A program made the translations under genes and the position numbers. The notes under the pieces were generated by a model. It was given only the letters and a program-made list of their open reading frames with translations. It had not been told where the DNA came from and made no database searches. Shown piece after piece: positions 32,940 to 45,127 of a stretch of 64,000 nucleotides of DNA. The stretch spans positions 66,738,513 to 66,802,512 of the forward strand of contig JAYGXS010000003.1 in assembly GCA_036362985.1 (NCBI GenBank). The letters are read 5' to 3'. This DNA is from Ligula intestinalis (lineage: Eukaryota > Platyhelminthes > Cestoda > Diphyllobothriidea > Diphyllobothriidae). The stretch's first letter is position 1. Each line of letters opens with the position of its first letter.

Positions 32940-33060
32940 GACTCGAGGCATTCAGCGGTATTTGAACCCGCGTATTAGAGAAGGCCTTTACCGGAAACCA
33001 ACGCTCTTACCGCTAAGCTACAAACACCCCGCCTCGCGCCATGAATTTAATCACACTTGG
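32940..33060 (-). repeat. tRNA-headed SINE (S2), minus copy
   Basis: Reverse complement reads GTAGCTTAGCGGTAAGAGC, GTTTCCGGTAAAGGCCTTC, CGCGGGTTCAAATACCGCTG, then CTCGAGTCTTTTCACAATTA. The first three phrases match the copy at 23335 almost base for base. Confidence 0.65.
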
Positions 33061-34714
33061 GTCGATATTACCTGTCCAACTTTACCGCCCATACAGAATC
33101 CACCAATACGGAAGAGCAAGCTGACTGCCCAAGCAGGATTTCCTAAGCAATCATCTAGAATCCACCAGAATGACTACTAGGCTGACTTAATTATTAGGAG
33201 GTTTGGCAGATTTGCTTCATTTGAGTTGACTCAATTGTAAAAAAACTCGAGGTTAACTCAGATTAAGCAAGCCTGCCAAACTTTCTAACAGCTGGATATC
33301 TCAGTTTTGAAAGGTTAAACAGGCAGACCTCATAATTATACATGCGATCCAAAACTTACAGGCTATTCGAAGAAATTCCGAAAAGGGGTTTCCAGACAGA
33401 AACACACTCAGTTTGGACTGCAATATGAACACGAGCGGAGTCCAATTCAGGGCTGATCTATGGACAAGAAGTGCTAGCTATCCCCTGAGGATTATATCAA
33501 AGGCACTGGATTATTCTGTCCACATAAGACTGTTTCAGTAAAAAGTAATTTTGCAAGCCTGGTGCGTTCAGATGTTAAAATAGACCTCTTTCGAAAAGTC
33601 AAACACACCTAGTACTTGAAATGGTTGAGTAACAATCGTGTTTTGTTCGAAATATGGGAATTTACATGAGAATTACGCCTCCTCTAGATTGCAGGAAGGG
33701 AAAGTGTCTTTTATTTGCTTTAGAGCAAATTGAATACTACAACGCGACGTTCTATAAGTTCTGAGATAACCGTAAAACACCTGACCAGGCCTAGCTTGCG
33801 CCATAACTTCACCATCAAACAGCCTTCTACTGGTCGGCCTAGAACATAACTCGGGTGCTTGAGAAAAAAAAACCCTAGTCATTTTTTAGTTTGTAACAAT
33901 AGCAACCCTTTAGAAGATTGCGATGCCTAATACCTGGCGCGTTGATCGATGAATGCTATTACAGTGACGTACCACAAGCCGCCATCAGCCAGTCATAATC
34001 AATGCCAGGTGTTGAAAACCTGAGATTCGACCCCAGTGTCTTTGGTAATTGAGTCTAACGCTCTACCAATATGCATATATATATATTTATATATATTCAC
34101 TCAGGAATGTGCGAACACCGATCGAATAGGCTTCCAAACTAAACAAAGTTCATGTGGTGGTCAGAGGTCTCCAACGGGTGACCACCTGCCAGGCCGATTC
34201 CGGCCAAGTCATAATAGCAGTAAGTGGGGTATGACAGCATATATATATATACACCTGTACGAGATCAAAACCATGCGACGCCAGCCAAAACCGCTGATTA
34301 TACTGAAAATAGCGGCACACGGGCATAGAATAAACACGGCAGGGGACCCTAGACTGACCTCAACCTGCCATTTTCATCGTCACAGCAAGTGGCAGGATGA
34401 TGTATGAGACCTACCCACTGACCTCACAAACCCGTACTGGAGGCAGCTACACACGGCGAAGAACAATAAATACCGATGACGGCCTCTGAGCGGACTTCAA
34501 CTTTTCAGTGTCATTAAGTGGCACGATGATTTATGAGCCCTATCTGCCCTATCCGTACTATTTATGTTTTGTCACTTTCTATAAATACTGTGAGGCGCGG
34601 TGCAACTCCCACCTCTGATGACGGAAGCCCGTACGCTTTTGATACGTGAGGAAAGAAAACTTATGGTTACCGTGCTCGCCTCTTCTTATTATACATATAT
34701 AGTGGGTACACGGT

Positions 34715-34850
34715 GGACCCGTGGCTCAATGGTTAGAGCGTTCGCCTCTGGCCGGAGAGACGCAAGTTCGAAACTCATGTGTGGCGGCAATTTCCGCTGC
34801 TACACTGGAGTTGACCTACCACAACCTGATGACGCCCAAAGAGACAGAAA
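34715..34850 (+). repeat. tRNA-headed SINE fused to a PLE fragment
   Basis: Head GACCCGTGGCTCAATGGTTA, then GCAAGTTCGAAACTC, then a tail ending GAGACAGAAAAGGC. A PLE GIY-YIG piece begins directly afterwards at about 34856. Flanked by TA microsatellites at 34070-34095 and 34240-34255. Confidence 0.55.
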
Positions 34851-34855
34851 AGGCT

Positions 34856-35290
34856 TTTGTGGATGTGGTATGTGTTTGTCGAAACCAGAAAACGGGTGGC
34901 CACGAGACTGCACGAGCATGAACTCGCCGTGGGAAGGAAGGACAAGCTATCCTTGGTTGCCACCCACGCATCCTCGTCAGGGCACGGCTTCGACTTCGAA
35001 CACATGTGAATACAAGGCCAGTCGGACGACCGACACGCCTACTGCAAGAAGCATGACACTCGCACGCGGACCCTATTAATAGGCATATCGATCTCCCAGA
35101 TGCCTATATCGCGTTGCGCGAGCACTAACAAGGCTCAAGGTCACTCGCGGCGGAGCGAACAATAGGAACTCAAGGTCACTCCCGGCAGAGCTGACTTAAT
35201 TACGCAGTTAGCTGTACGTTTTCATTCCCTGACAATGGCCTCCAGTGAGAGTTCAAAACGTCGGGCCATTAAAATACTGGTCCCAGAGAA
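34856..35290 (+). mobile_element. Penelope-like element, GIY-YIG fragment and hammerhead-like end
   Basis: In one plus frame 34879-35010 reads FVETRKRVATRLHEHELAVG, then RKDKLSLVATHA and GHGFDFEHM before a stop, the R-LHEH-LA and GH-F-F order of PLE endonucleases. A hammerhead-like motif follows at 35226. No reverse transcriptase part. Confidence 0.68.
35226..35266 (+). ncRNA. Hammerhead-ribozyme-like motif downstream of PLE fragment
   Basis: Order: TCC, CTGACAA (CUGANGA-like), stem II region GGCCTCCAGTGAGAGTTC, AAAACGTC, GGG. Stem I could pair CC with GG. The last A of the CUGANGA box and the first G of GAAA are changed, so it is probably inactive. Confidence 0.4.
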
Positions 35291-35379
35291 CCTTCTTCCG
35301 CCTTCTATGCAATTACCTGGGCCTTCGCACATTCCTGAGTGAATATATATATATATATATACATACATATATATGTATA

Positions 35380-36175
35380 AATTTGCTTCGCCCATCTAGC
35401 AGAGAAGCAATTAAGTTCTGCTTTGCCTAGGAGCTCACAACGTGAACCCGCTAGACCGTCACATAGTGACTACGATGATATAATGAAATGGATCCGATGA
35501 AGCAAAGGGAGACCGAAATGGCCATTTCCGGCTTGTTAGCTGTCATCAGCCAGTCATGCCCACTCTCAATGGTTGGAAACCCCGAGATTTTAACCCCGGA
35601 CCTCTGGTCATTGACTTTAACACTCTACCTCAGCACCACCGGCTCCTTGCTTTGTGGGTTGAGATCGGGCACATGATGAACTTATGTGCTTCGCCGATCT
35701 AGTGGAGGGACAATCAAGTTCCGCTTTGCTCAGGAGCTCACAACGTTGACCCGCAAGACCATCACATAGTGACAATGATAACATGATGAAGTGGATCCAA
35801 CAAAGCAAAAGGAGACCGGAATGAACGTTTCTGGCTTGTTAGCCGTCGTCAGCCAGTCATACCTAATCTGAAGGGTTTGTCAGATCCATTTCATCATGTC
35901 ATCATAGTCACTATGTGACGGTCTGGCAGTTTCACATTGTGAGCTCTTGGGCAAAGCAGAACTTAATTGTTCCTTCACTAGAACGGCGAAGCAAAGCAAC
36001 AACGCAAGGAGCCCGTGATACTGTGGTAGAGTATTTAACTCAATGACCAAAGGTCCCGGGTTCAAATCTCGGAGGTTCACCTTTTGAGATTGGGTATGTC
36101 TGGCTGATGACGGCAAACAAGCCGGAAATGGCCATTTTGGTCTCCCTTTGCTTCATCGGATCCATTTCATACATA
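35380..36175. repeat. Cluster of three related SINE copies (S1 group) in mixed orientation
   Basis: Copies at about 35390-35660 and 35690-35880 run in one direction (GATGAAGCAAAGGGAGACCG, GGCTTGTTAGCYGTC, CAGCCAGTCAT) and a third at about 35880-36175 is inverted (GTCTCCCTTTGCTTCATCGG). All share GGATCCATTTCAT-like ends and an interposed CAATTAAGTTCTGCTTTGC block with CACATAGTGAC. The third copy keeps a box B (GGGTTCAAATCTC). Confidence 0.7.
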
Positions 36176-36419
36176 CATGTGCATTTGAAAGCTACATGGC
36201 ATCGCAGCATAAGGACCAAGATCGGGCAATAAAGGCATCAATTGTTACCCAGCAGGGGTGGCGACGCTTGTCGAAAAAGCAAAGATGTCTCGTAATCCCG
36301 CTGTCCGACAAGGAAATTTTAGGACTTCCAAAGCATAAGGACGTGGAATAGCAGTCTCCTATTAAGCGATAACCCTTTCCATTAAGTGCCTATGGGTTTT
36401 CATTTTGTGAGAGACTCAC

Positions 36420-36525
36420 CTGAAAGTTCCGTTATCCTCTTGGCCTTGGTATCGCTGGTAGTTATTATACCAAGCTGACTGGTGGGATTCTGGTCAAAGA
36501 AGTCCTCCACAAATTTCGTGGCGGA
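36420..36525 (-). CDS. GTF2H2: GTF2H2 exon: VWA-like domain, [13 protein letters not shown] segment
   Basis: Acceptor TCCCATACAG (AG at 36526-36527), donor TCAG/GTGAGT. Encodes [59 protein letters not shown] is diagnostic of p44/SSL1. Phase 0 to phase 1, matching the exon at 31841. Confidence 0.94.
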
Positions 36526-37524
36526 CTGTATGGGAGAGAAGAGAGACCGGTGATATCTAATAGGGCATGAAAGTCAGCAAAAATACCAAGCTGATCTGAA
36601 AACGGAGTGCTGATATTGTCCCGGGGTAAAAAATTGCAGACTAATTGCCAACCTGAAAGCTGCAATGGACACGGTTTCCAATAGTCTTAAGACCCAATCT
36701 ATCCGAGGCGGTAATGATGGTTATCGGACATCGGCGCCAGACACCAAACGGACAGCTGGGATCTGATGATTGTAGTGATCTAGGTACAACCATTACTTAG
36801 ACCCAGACACAGTCAGGACCAACCCTGGCTTCGCCAGTAGCCACTGCCACATGAGACGGGAACCACAGCAGACGCGTCTTCGACCGCGTTCCCACCCGCC
36901 CTCACGGCGGTCAAGGTCTGCTACACTAAACCTCCCTACAGTGGATCTATCTTCCCTTCTTTAAATCTCTATTCTTGACGATGGAGCAGCCCCTTCCGAC
37001 CAAGCTGCTCCGACTTCCCCTCCTCGCCGCCGAGATTGGGGTCAACCCAGCGGGGCTCCTGATCCAACAAGGGCTACTAGCCGGCCAGCCAGCCGACAGC
37101 TCGGAACAGGGTTCCCCAAAACCCGAGGACACATTCGTTGCATGCAAAGTCACCAAGAAATTGGAGTCTGACGCTTTTTATCTCCAAATGTACAAAACGG
37201 TAATCTAACCTTAATACCGATAAAACGACCATCAGATATAAAACGGCATAAGCAGCTGCGGAATTTTCATTCACTGTGAGAAGCATTGAAGAAAAAATTA
37301 GTTGTTCAGTTACCTGTTTAAAAGAAGGTGCATTCACCCTAATTTCCAACTGACGAGGTGCAAGGTTGTGGCGCTGTGGCCACAATTCCAAAAGACGTAG
37401 AAACCCGAACTTTGCTCCGAGCCAGAGGTAAAACCTCCACCAGCTCTAATTTAGCTGTTTTTCGGCAGAGCCAAAAGAGATACAGTGACGGGACGGGGTC
37501 CCAAGTGTTGAAGCGGTGGCTTTT
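36526..37524. other. GTF2H2 intron, GC-rich stretch with short open frames
   Basis: A plus-strand frame of 77 codons (36975-37208, beginning ATGGAGCAGCCC) sits in a GC-rich stretch. It has no domain I recognise and could be chance or a retroelement leader. Confidence 0.3.
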
Positions 37525-38040
37525 TATGGTGTCACCGTCGAATTACGCCCGTTGAAAGCCCCAAGGAAAAACACAATAAAAAGAGCGTAACTTTGGAATT
37601 CGCCCACAGGAAGGTTTATTGTGTACAAAACCCGGAATTGCTGTCTCGGGTGGCAGTTGTGGCTGGTTGATCTCCAGCGCGCTAGCCCGGTAATCAGGAG
37701 CGGACAGACGGTGTCCTCGCAGTGCGTGTGCAAATCACTGCCCAAAAGGTGACAGTGGCTTATAAGTGAGTGTCAAGCGCGTTGGGATAAGTTCACTTGC
37801 CGCAACAAACCTCAGTGGCCCTTGAGGAACTGCAATTAGTTGGCATGTGTGTGGGCTCGCGTGCGTCTGTGTCCTCTCCAGAGATTTCGATCATCACGTG
37901 GGCACAACCACTGCGAAGGCATATGACCTTGAAGGCAGTCCAAATTCACAAAGGAAACATTATGACAGTCGGTGGCAGGCATGACGCCTCAGGAGAGCGT
38001 ACAATGTTGCTAACATTTGGTCGGACTAGACTCCTAACAA
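37525..38040 (-). mobile_element. LTR-like repeat B, copy 2
   Basis: Same orientation and order as 27555-28045: plus-strand GTGTCACCGTCGAATTACGC, CCCAAGGAAAAACACAATAA, GGTTTATTGTGTACAAAA, a middle portion with GGCATATGACCTTGAAGGC, and an end ACATTTGGTCGGACTAGAC. The match to copy 1 over the first 100 bp is close. Confidence 0.6.
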
Positions 38041-38559
38041 TTCTCTCCTTTGTGTCGAGTAGCATGGTTTTTTGATTTGAATACTCGTGACCCGGAGAAA
38101 TCCTCCAGTACCATTGATGGCCTTCTTGTACGATGCGATCATCGGAGGCCTGAAGTAATTGTGACAAACCGAGAAGTATTCTTCGCTTATGGCCCGATGT
38201 GAAAATCCGAGGCCTGTTTTAAAAATAACAAACTGAGAAACATCCATGGCTATTTTGCAAAACGTGATTATCGAAGGCCTGTTGGTGCTACATGATAGTC
38301 AGCCCTTGTTCTGCGGAAATGCGCATGGTGGAATTTGCGTCACCCATGTTTGCAATGCGCTGCATGATAGTCAGCAAATTTTTCACGATGACAGATATGG
38401 TGAGCTGTCTGACGAAAAGTTGTAGAGGTGACAACTTGCAGTGTCGCCAAAGATGTAAAGATTCCAGCCCCGTGTGATGGTTGGTGGGATCACGATACTT
38501 TCGTAGAACAGCAATTTTTCTGCGGAAATACACATGGTGAAAACTGCGTCAACCACTGG

Positions 38560-38775
38560 TCATTTGCCGTGGCGAACCTTGAGGAACTGCGACCAACTAG
38601 CACACGCGTAGGCTCGCGTGCGTCTGTGTCCTCTCCATAGGTTAAGGTCATCGCGTGGGCACAACCAACTCGGAGGCATATGACCTTGAAGGCAGTTCTC
38701 ATTAACAAAGGAACCATTTTGGCAGCCAGTGGCAGGCACGACGCCTCAGGAGAGCCTAAAATGTCAGGCGAGACT
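38560..38775 (-). repeat. Partial copy of LTR-like repeat B, middle portion
   Basis: Repeats 37815-38010 in direct orientation: GGCTCGCGTGCGTCTGTGTC, GGCATATGACCTTGAAGGCA and GGCA(G)GCACGACGCCTCAGG. Confidence 0.65.
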
Positions 38776-39559
38776 CCTAAAACCAGGCACAGAGGTTTTC
38801 AAACCAACTCATGTGCTCACTATAAAAATTTTTTTCATTCTGAATTGAAACTAATTTCGATATTGACGATCAGACTTCTTTGCGTTCTCAAGGCAATTAT
38901 CACGGATATGATACTGGACTGTGAGTACAATTCAGCTCGTGTCGATTGAGGCCCCAGTATGCGTATGGCATGTGCAACATAAGAGGCGACGCGCCTGGAC
39001 GGTCACTGGAGGGTCACAGCTGTCTCCACGTTATAATTCAATCAGCGAGCTCGTCAGTACTGACACCCCAGACAGGTACGGCAGATTTAATACCTAAATG
39101 GTGGAATATGTTTTCAATTGAAACAAAAACTACTGCAGTTGTAATATTAATAATTGCGCAACCTACTCCCCAAATATTTCGGTCAGATCTGTAGGATGCC
39201 AGATTTTCAACGAATTTGTTTCCTTCAGTCTGTAAGGACCATACCCTATTAAACGGCCATTCAAGTAGTATCACCGTCTCTAACTAATTTTCGATGTTCC
39301 TATAAATTCATGTGAAGAAAAAAGCACGAAAAAATTTATCGACTTTTCGTCATAGCTGATTGGTCCCCTGTCGCTGGGACCTGCTCACCGAACAGACTGA
39401 GATAAATACCCCGCAACCTTTTTGTAAAAGTGACCTGCTTGACTGACACTGACTTGCTCTGTGTGAATACACCTCTCCCTCCCTGACCGCTTAACGTTTC
39501 TCCTTCTGGCGACTGGGACAACAGTCGGGCTAGCTCACAGTTCGTGCTAATTACAAGTA

Positions 39560-40287
39560 CAGTAGTCGCCGGCTATTAAGCCCACCTTGCACCCAGACCA
39601 AATTGGGCTTGATAAGCGGCGGGCGCACTAACTGGCGAGTCCTAGTTCTTGATTAGCAAACGCAGGATAGGCACTATACATTACATACGCACTGTATTAT
39701 GTGTAGAGCTTGTTTATGTACAAGAAAAGTATGCTGTTTGCAATAGCAAAAAAAAAGTGGTCTGGGGTCAGTTTTTTTGGAGGAAACTTCACTCGCAAGT
39801 GCTCTTTAGTGTCCTTCTCCATGTTATGTATTCAAAACCGATAGCAGTTTGTAGGCAGAATGTTGTATTGTATTGTTGTATTGTCCGTAAGCAGGAGGTG
39901 TGCTGTAGGACAAGTGATCAGTTTTATGACTGAGTCATGGGATTTATGGAGGGGCTTAAATGTCATTGGCTGAAAGTTAGCCAGTCAGGATAGAGAAGAG
40001 GTGACGCACGTCCGCGACCTTAATCGCCTAGCGCAAACTGTTCCAACATCACGTGCGGGCCTACATAGCACTCCAGGCACCAAAAATCGTCAAACTTTGT
40101 GAAATCTGATGCCCGTAGACCGCGTTGCAGTGTAGAGTGCAGAGAGATGAGTATCTTACTCTATCTTGTTGGCAAAATGGGCTTATTAGCCGGCGGATTT
40201 TTCTATGTAAAATTCCGTCCCAAGCTGATTTGGGCTTAATATGCGGTTGGGCCTATTATCCGTGGGCTTACTAACTGGCAACTTCTG
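39560..40287. mobile_element. pogo/Tc1-mariner-like non-autonomous element with TA target duplication
   Basis: Left end TA/CAGTAGTCGCCGGCTATTAA, right end read in reverse TA/CAGAAGTTGCCAGTTAGTAA; both continue GCCCAC. Each end also holds an internal palindromic partner (GGGCTTGATAAGCGGC near 39.61 kb, GGGCTTATTAGCCGGC near 40.18 kb). The CAG start, TA flanks and imperfect inverted ends fit pogo/Tigger-type elements. The 728-bp interior has no transposase-like frame. Confidence 0.72.
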
Positions 40288-43009
40288 TACCAGGCGCGGG
40301 TCATAACGCAAAAACACACGACAGTTCGACCGTCGATTTCGACGATGTCCACCACGAGCTGCAACAATCTGAAGGCAAACGCAGCGACTGTGGCCAAGAG
40401 TAAACCCGCCGGATCTGCCCCACTATCTGACCATACCCCGCACTGGGAAAGCGGGAAATGCGGGAGAGCGCAGACGGCTGGCGCGACAAACACTCAACGC
40501 GCGTACCGAACAGTACGTCTCGCCAAGTAGGCTCCCAATAGTGAGCGTCATAAGAGCCATATCAAGAAGGAGGAGCCATTGAACCAGACTATCAGCCGCT
40601 TAACTCAGAGCTTACTGCCTAATCTGCCAAAGGCCCTGAATTGGTATACGCAGTCGCCTGAACTGTTGTGTGATACATGTATAGCCAGTGTGCTGACAGC
40701 AACACCACACAAAGAGACACATATTGGACTGACTGCGGTGTCCGAGTTAACCCGCCAGCTGGCATGCCTTCGAGCCACGGCTTTTAGCGCACCGCGATAA
40801 TTTTAAAAAAATCAGATTCATTATACAATGAGGAAGGAAACGCGCCGTGGGTCAACCTCACCCACCAGCACAGCCAACCACCTAACTGTCGGCCACCTGC
40901 GTTGGGGTGAGCGCACTAATATGTCTATAAATACATATACATTAGAAAGAGCCGTCACCGTCTGACTCCCAGTCCACTCATCGGCCATTAAACACACTAC
41001 ACACACACATACTGGGCTGATGGTGCGTTAGCTTTCTCGACTACAGTAAATCCCGAGGGTTTCAGGTTCACCACACCTATGTAGCACAGGAGCAGATCCG
41101 AGCTTATTGAGGTTACCATGTACTAACAGGCATACAAATATGTCTAAAGTCAAATGTGACAGTTTTTTAGTGACTTATGCTGTCAAGTGCACTGACTTCA
41201 ATGGAGTCGGCGCCTCCTCAGTCTACTCCCCCCCCCTCCGGGCTCATCTCATGTTGGAGTACAACGCTGAGACTTGAGTCAACGCTAATATCTAGTGTTC
41301 AGGACACGGCCGTTCTTACAGCGGCGTTCTCTACCTACCGCCCCTGGGCCCATGTCACATTAGAGTGCACACACCATGTCAGGCTATAGAACCGTAGCTC
41401 TCTCTCTCCACTGCCACTATCACGCGCACAAGCAGAGATTACACACACACACAGGCTGTCAGAAAATTAAAAAAAAACTTCTGACAGAGACTCACCCTCA
41501 GAGTGCAAAGAATGCGACTCGGCCTGAGATCACGTTCCAGCATTGCGGCTGACATGTCAATGATAAGGAAGAGGTGACGCATCTGCAATAGCAGAAAAAA
41601 AGTAACTATTAATAACCAGCAATAGGCGTGTGAAAAGTCGGGAATTTTCCCCCAATACCGATTCAGTAAGCAAGTTAATTAAATGTTAACTAAGTGTTCT
41701 CAAAATAACATTTACTTCGATTAGAAAGCGTGACAGTGATCGCTTGCATGCGCCCCCCCCCCCTCCCGGGCGGGACATGATACCACGAAACGCCCGTAGG
41801 ACACGTATCCTAGCGATAAATTCCAGGGAAAGAGGTTATGCCTAGGGATATGAAACGGGAAATTTTACAGTTCCTCGGCTTTAACACAATGCCCCCTGTA
41901 TTAATTGGAGAGGGGGAGTGGTTCTGCTCTGTAGGTCTCGCTGGGGGGGGGGGGGGTATGCAAGCAATTCTGACCGGAAGGCGTACAAAACTGGGGCGGT
42001 AATACAGATTACCGTGCCACACACACAATCCTAAAATACTTTAGACAAGTCAGGATTCCAGCTTTTGGGTACATTGTTTTTCGGTTGCCTATTAAAAACC
42101 AGAAGTCGGTAAAATGCCTACTTAAAGAGCATTCGTTGTGCTATTGATTTTCGGTGTCCCTATACATATAAATATACTTGATAAACAAAACGCATAAAAA
42201 AGTAGTTTTGCTTGTAACCATCAGTAGTAAATCAAGTTTTTTCCTTCAAATTCTATAGCAAAATAAATGATGCATTTAGTTTGAAAAAAGGGACGAAACT
42301 GTCTTGTAGAGTTGCTTAAAAATATATATTCCCCCGCCAAACTGTCCTGATCGAGGCTATGCGGCTCGTGGATTCCATTTCTGATTCTTAGGCGGTTAGC
42401 CGGCTAAAGTATTGTCGCTTTATCTTGACACGAAAAAAAACAGGAAGTTTCGCCCGTCGTTTTACACGACAACCTAGAAGGATTATTTCTTTTTCATTTG
42501 ATACCCGCAGCGCACTTTCGCTGCCCTTTTCAAGATCACGTTTCCTCGTTTTGCTGGTCGGTAGGCCTACTAGAGCAAACTCACACACACAAGAAGCATA
42601 TCCCTGGCACTGCTGGTGGCACTGCATTCGCACATGACTACCTGTGCCAGAGACACGCCAGCCCTGGGTTCCATAAAAGGAAAGTGCAAAGGTACCGCTC
42701 CCTACGGCTAAGTCAGAGCGGCTTTTGTGACGTTCTACGGATTACGCATACGTTTGCGCACAACTTGCGTGCGAATATGACACATACAGAAGTCATAAAA
42801 CACGACATTATGCTATCATTGGATCTTTAAGGAAAGTGAGTACAGGCACAGTGATAAAAAATAGCACTCAGTCAGTCAGTTTTTCTTACTAAACTGACGG
42901 TTGGTGCGGTTAGGTGTAAGAGGCAAACCACTTTTATTTTTCAAAGCACTGCCTGATCGGAAAAGTAAGGCTCTGCACTGCCGCTTAACATGCGAAGAGG
43001 TATCCAAAA
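40288..43009. other. GTF2H2 intron, no supported gene
   Basis: Contains G/C homopolymer runs (about 41753-41765 and 41942-41955) and A-rich tracts. Open frames of 60-110 codons here show no domain or splice signals. Confidence 0.4.
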
Positions 43010-44010
43010 CAGGAGAATTATGTTTTGAGGTATGCAGGTTGGTAGTACAGCCCTCTTCCGCTAAGAACGTTTAGAAGACAGTATCTCTGCTCAGGTGGCC
43101 AAACATTGGACAGAGTGCTTGTTTTATTAAACCACCTCCCAAAGCTCTCGGCAATTTGGCGATGACACACTATTGGGAACAATGCACAAACATAAAATTA
43201 TATGGGCAGAAAGACTACCCACAAAGACAAGGTGTAAGCCTATCTGCCAACGTATATTCCTGGTCAAATCCCGACAAGACAGCGAGCCTGTGGCACAGCG
43301 GTTAGTGCGTTGGACGTTTCATTAACAAGGTGGCGAGTTCGAAACTCGGGCGGGGCACCGATTTCTGGGGCAACACTTGATTTGGGTATGACTAGCTGAC
43401 GACGGCTAATAAGCCCGAAATAGCCATCCTAGTCTCCCTGGTCTTTGTTGGTGATGTCTTTCTGCCTATATCATTAGCCGCCTTGTGGCATAGACTCGAG
43501 TGTGAGCTCCAACGGCACCATGGATTAACGCTTATGTCCTCTACCTGTTCAACGTTTGCCTATCTACCACTGTCATATTATATTTCCTGTTAAATAAAAC
43601 AGCGGTAGAAACTTTGTCGACGTTTCGAAAAGCTTACGGGGGGAAGCTCCAAGCCAGGTTAGAATTGACGAGTGGCAAACAACAAGTATTATTTTAGGCA
43701 CGCAAGTTGGTACTGCTGCCCCCTTCCGCTAGGCACGTTCATCAAACATTATTTCAGCTCAGTTGGCCGAACAGTATTCATGAGAAACCATCCCATTGGA
43801 CAGAGTGATTGTTTTATCAAGCCTCCTCTCAAAGGTCTGGCAATTTGGCGATGACAAACGCTAAGGATCAACGCACAAACATAAAATTAGATTTCCTGTT
43901 AAATAAAAAGGGCGGTAGAAACCGTGCTAGTGCGGCGGAAAGCTCCAAACCCGGCTAGAATGGACAAGTGGTTTGCCTGCTTCACTAGCGATCCAATGCC
44001 GCTTAGAGAA
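43010..44010 (+). repeat. Repeat D, local tandem duplication interrupted by a SINE
   Basis: About 43020-43250 and 43680-43890 match in order (CTTCCGCTA-GNACGTT, GCTCAGNTGGCC, CAATTTGGCGATGACA, CAACGCACAAACATAAAATT). A second pair of phrases (TTTCCTGTTAAATAAAA, GGAAGCTCCAARCC) repeats at 43.58 and 43.89 kb. Confidence 0.65.
43275..43480 (+). repeat. tRNA-headed SINE (S1), complete-looking plus copy
   Basis: Head GCCTGTGGCACAGCGGTTAG with box B GAGTTCGAAACTC, then GGGTATGACTAGCTGACGAC, GGCTAATAAGCCCGAAATAG and CTAGTCTCCCTGGTCTTTGT. It lies between two repeat D copies. Confidence 0.75.
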
Positions 44011-44399
44011 GAACCACTTTTGGATCACCCCTCAACGTCCAGAAACTGTCCAAAAAGTGCACGACGCCGTCGCGTTTGATCATCGTGGAAGAAGCAACAA
44101 CTGGGAAAATATAACTGAAAGTTCATGTGCTTGATTTCAAACGGAAGATTTGAACAAGAGACGTGTTATGTCAAGGTTCTTTTGCACGACTGCTTTTCAA
44201 TGTCCAAGGGAAGAACCGCCTGAGTGTATGCCAGGAATTGATCGAACAGACACAAACCTGCCGTACTACTTTGTCAAAAGACATTGTAGGGAATAAATCT
44301 CGGGGTTATGGTTATGATCCGGAAAAAAACAGCAGTCCAGCCACTGGAAGGCAATTTCATCACACAGACAAGAAATAGGAAGCAAATAAAATCAAAGAG

Positions 44400-44995
44400 A
44401 TCGCCCGCGTTTAATTTGTTCCCCATAGCACCACAGGGAAGCAGCATTAAGAACTACAAGTGCTGAAGCGATGAGGAAAAGGACAAAAATGATGGCGTTC
44501 GGGGGACTGGTTACTTCACCATGTAAGCATGCCGGCCCACACTGCGTTCAAAATCAGACAGTTCTGGCAACAAAAAAAACAGCATGACAACGTTTTCTGA
44601 TTCCCTTTTTCGCCCAACTTAGGCTCCGCTGCGCACGTGTGGGTTGCCAGGTTCAGAAAACATTAAATGTCACTTGAAGGTTAATCCCATTTGGGTCAAG
44701 TTTCAACGTCTAGAAATCAAAATTCGAAGTCCATGCTGGTTTGTTTTTTTGACACCTAAGGTGTTTTTCATGCTGAATCTGTGTTCCATGGCAACATAGT
44801 GAAGTAACATTAGCAACTGCAAGTGCTGAAGCCATTGCGGGAGACTCTAAGAAAAAAAGGACCTGAATTGGAGCAATCAAGCGAGCGGCCGCTTTATCAC
44901 AACAACCCGCCTTCCCACACCGCGTTTAATATCAACCGTTTCTTTTGACGAAAAACAGCATAACACAGTTTTTCAGTTCCCGTAATCAACCCATA
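44400..44995 (+). repeat. Repeat E, tandem pair
   Basis: About 44400-44625 and 44770-44995 share TACAAGTGCTGAAGC / TGCAAGTGCTGAAGCC, CCCACACTGCGTTC / CCCACACCGCGTTT, AACAGCATGACAACGTTTTC / AACAGCATAACACAGTTTTT. About 370 bp period. Non-coding. Confidence 0.6.
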
Positions 44996-45127
44996 TAGTT
45001 TACTGCGACTTCTTATTTTCAAGAAAATGCAAAAGGGGACGAGTCTACAGAAGGTTGAAGAGACCAAGAGAAACCACTGGCGTAAGAACAATATAAAAAA
45101 GCCTTTCGAACAATGGAAAACTACACT

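Noticed and set aside
36975..37208. 77-codon GC-rich frame starting ATGGAGCAGCCC
   Set aside because: No family match; short; may be a retroelement leader but unsupported.
40236..40493. Minus-strand LQLVVDIVEIDGRT stretch, also considered as the missing VWA exon
   Set aside because: Only VVD matches and no usable splice sites in phase.
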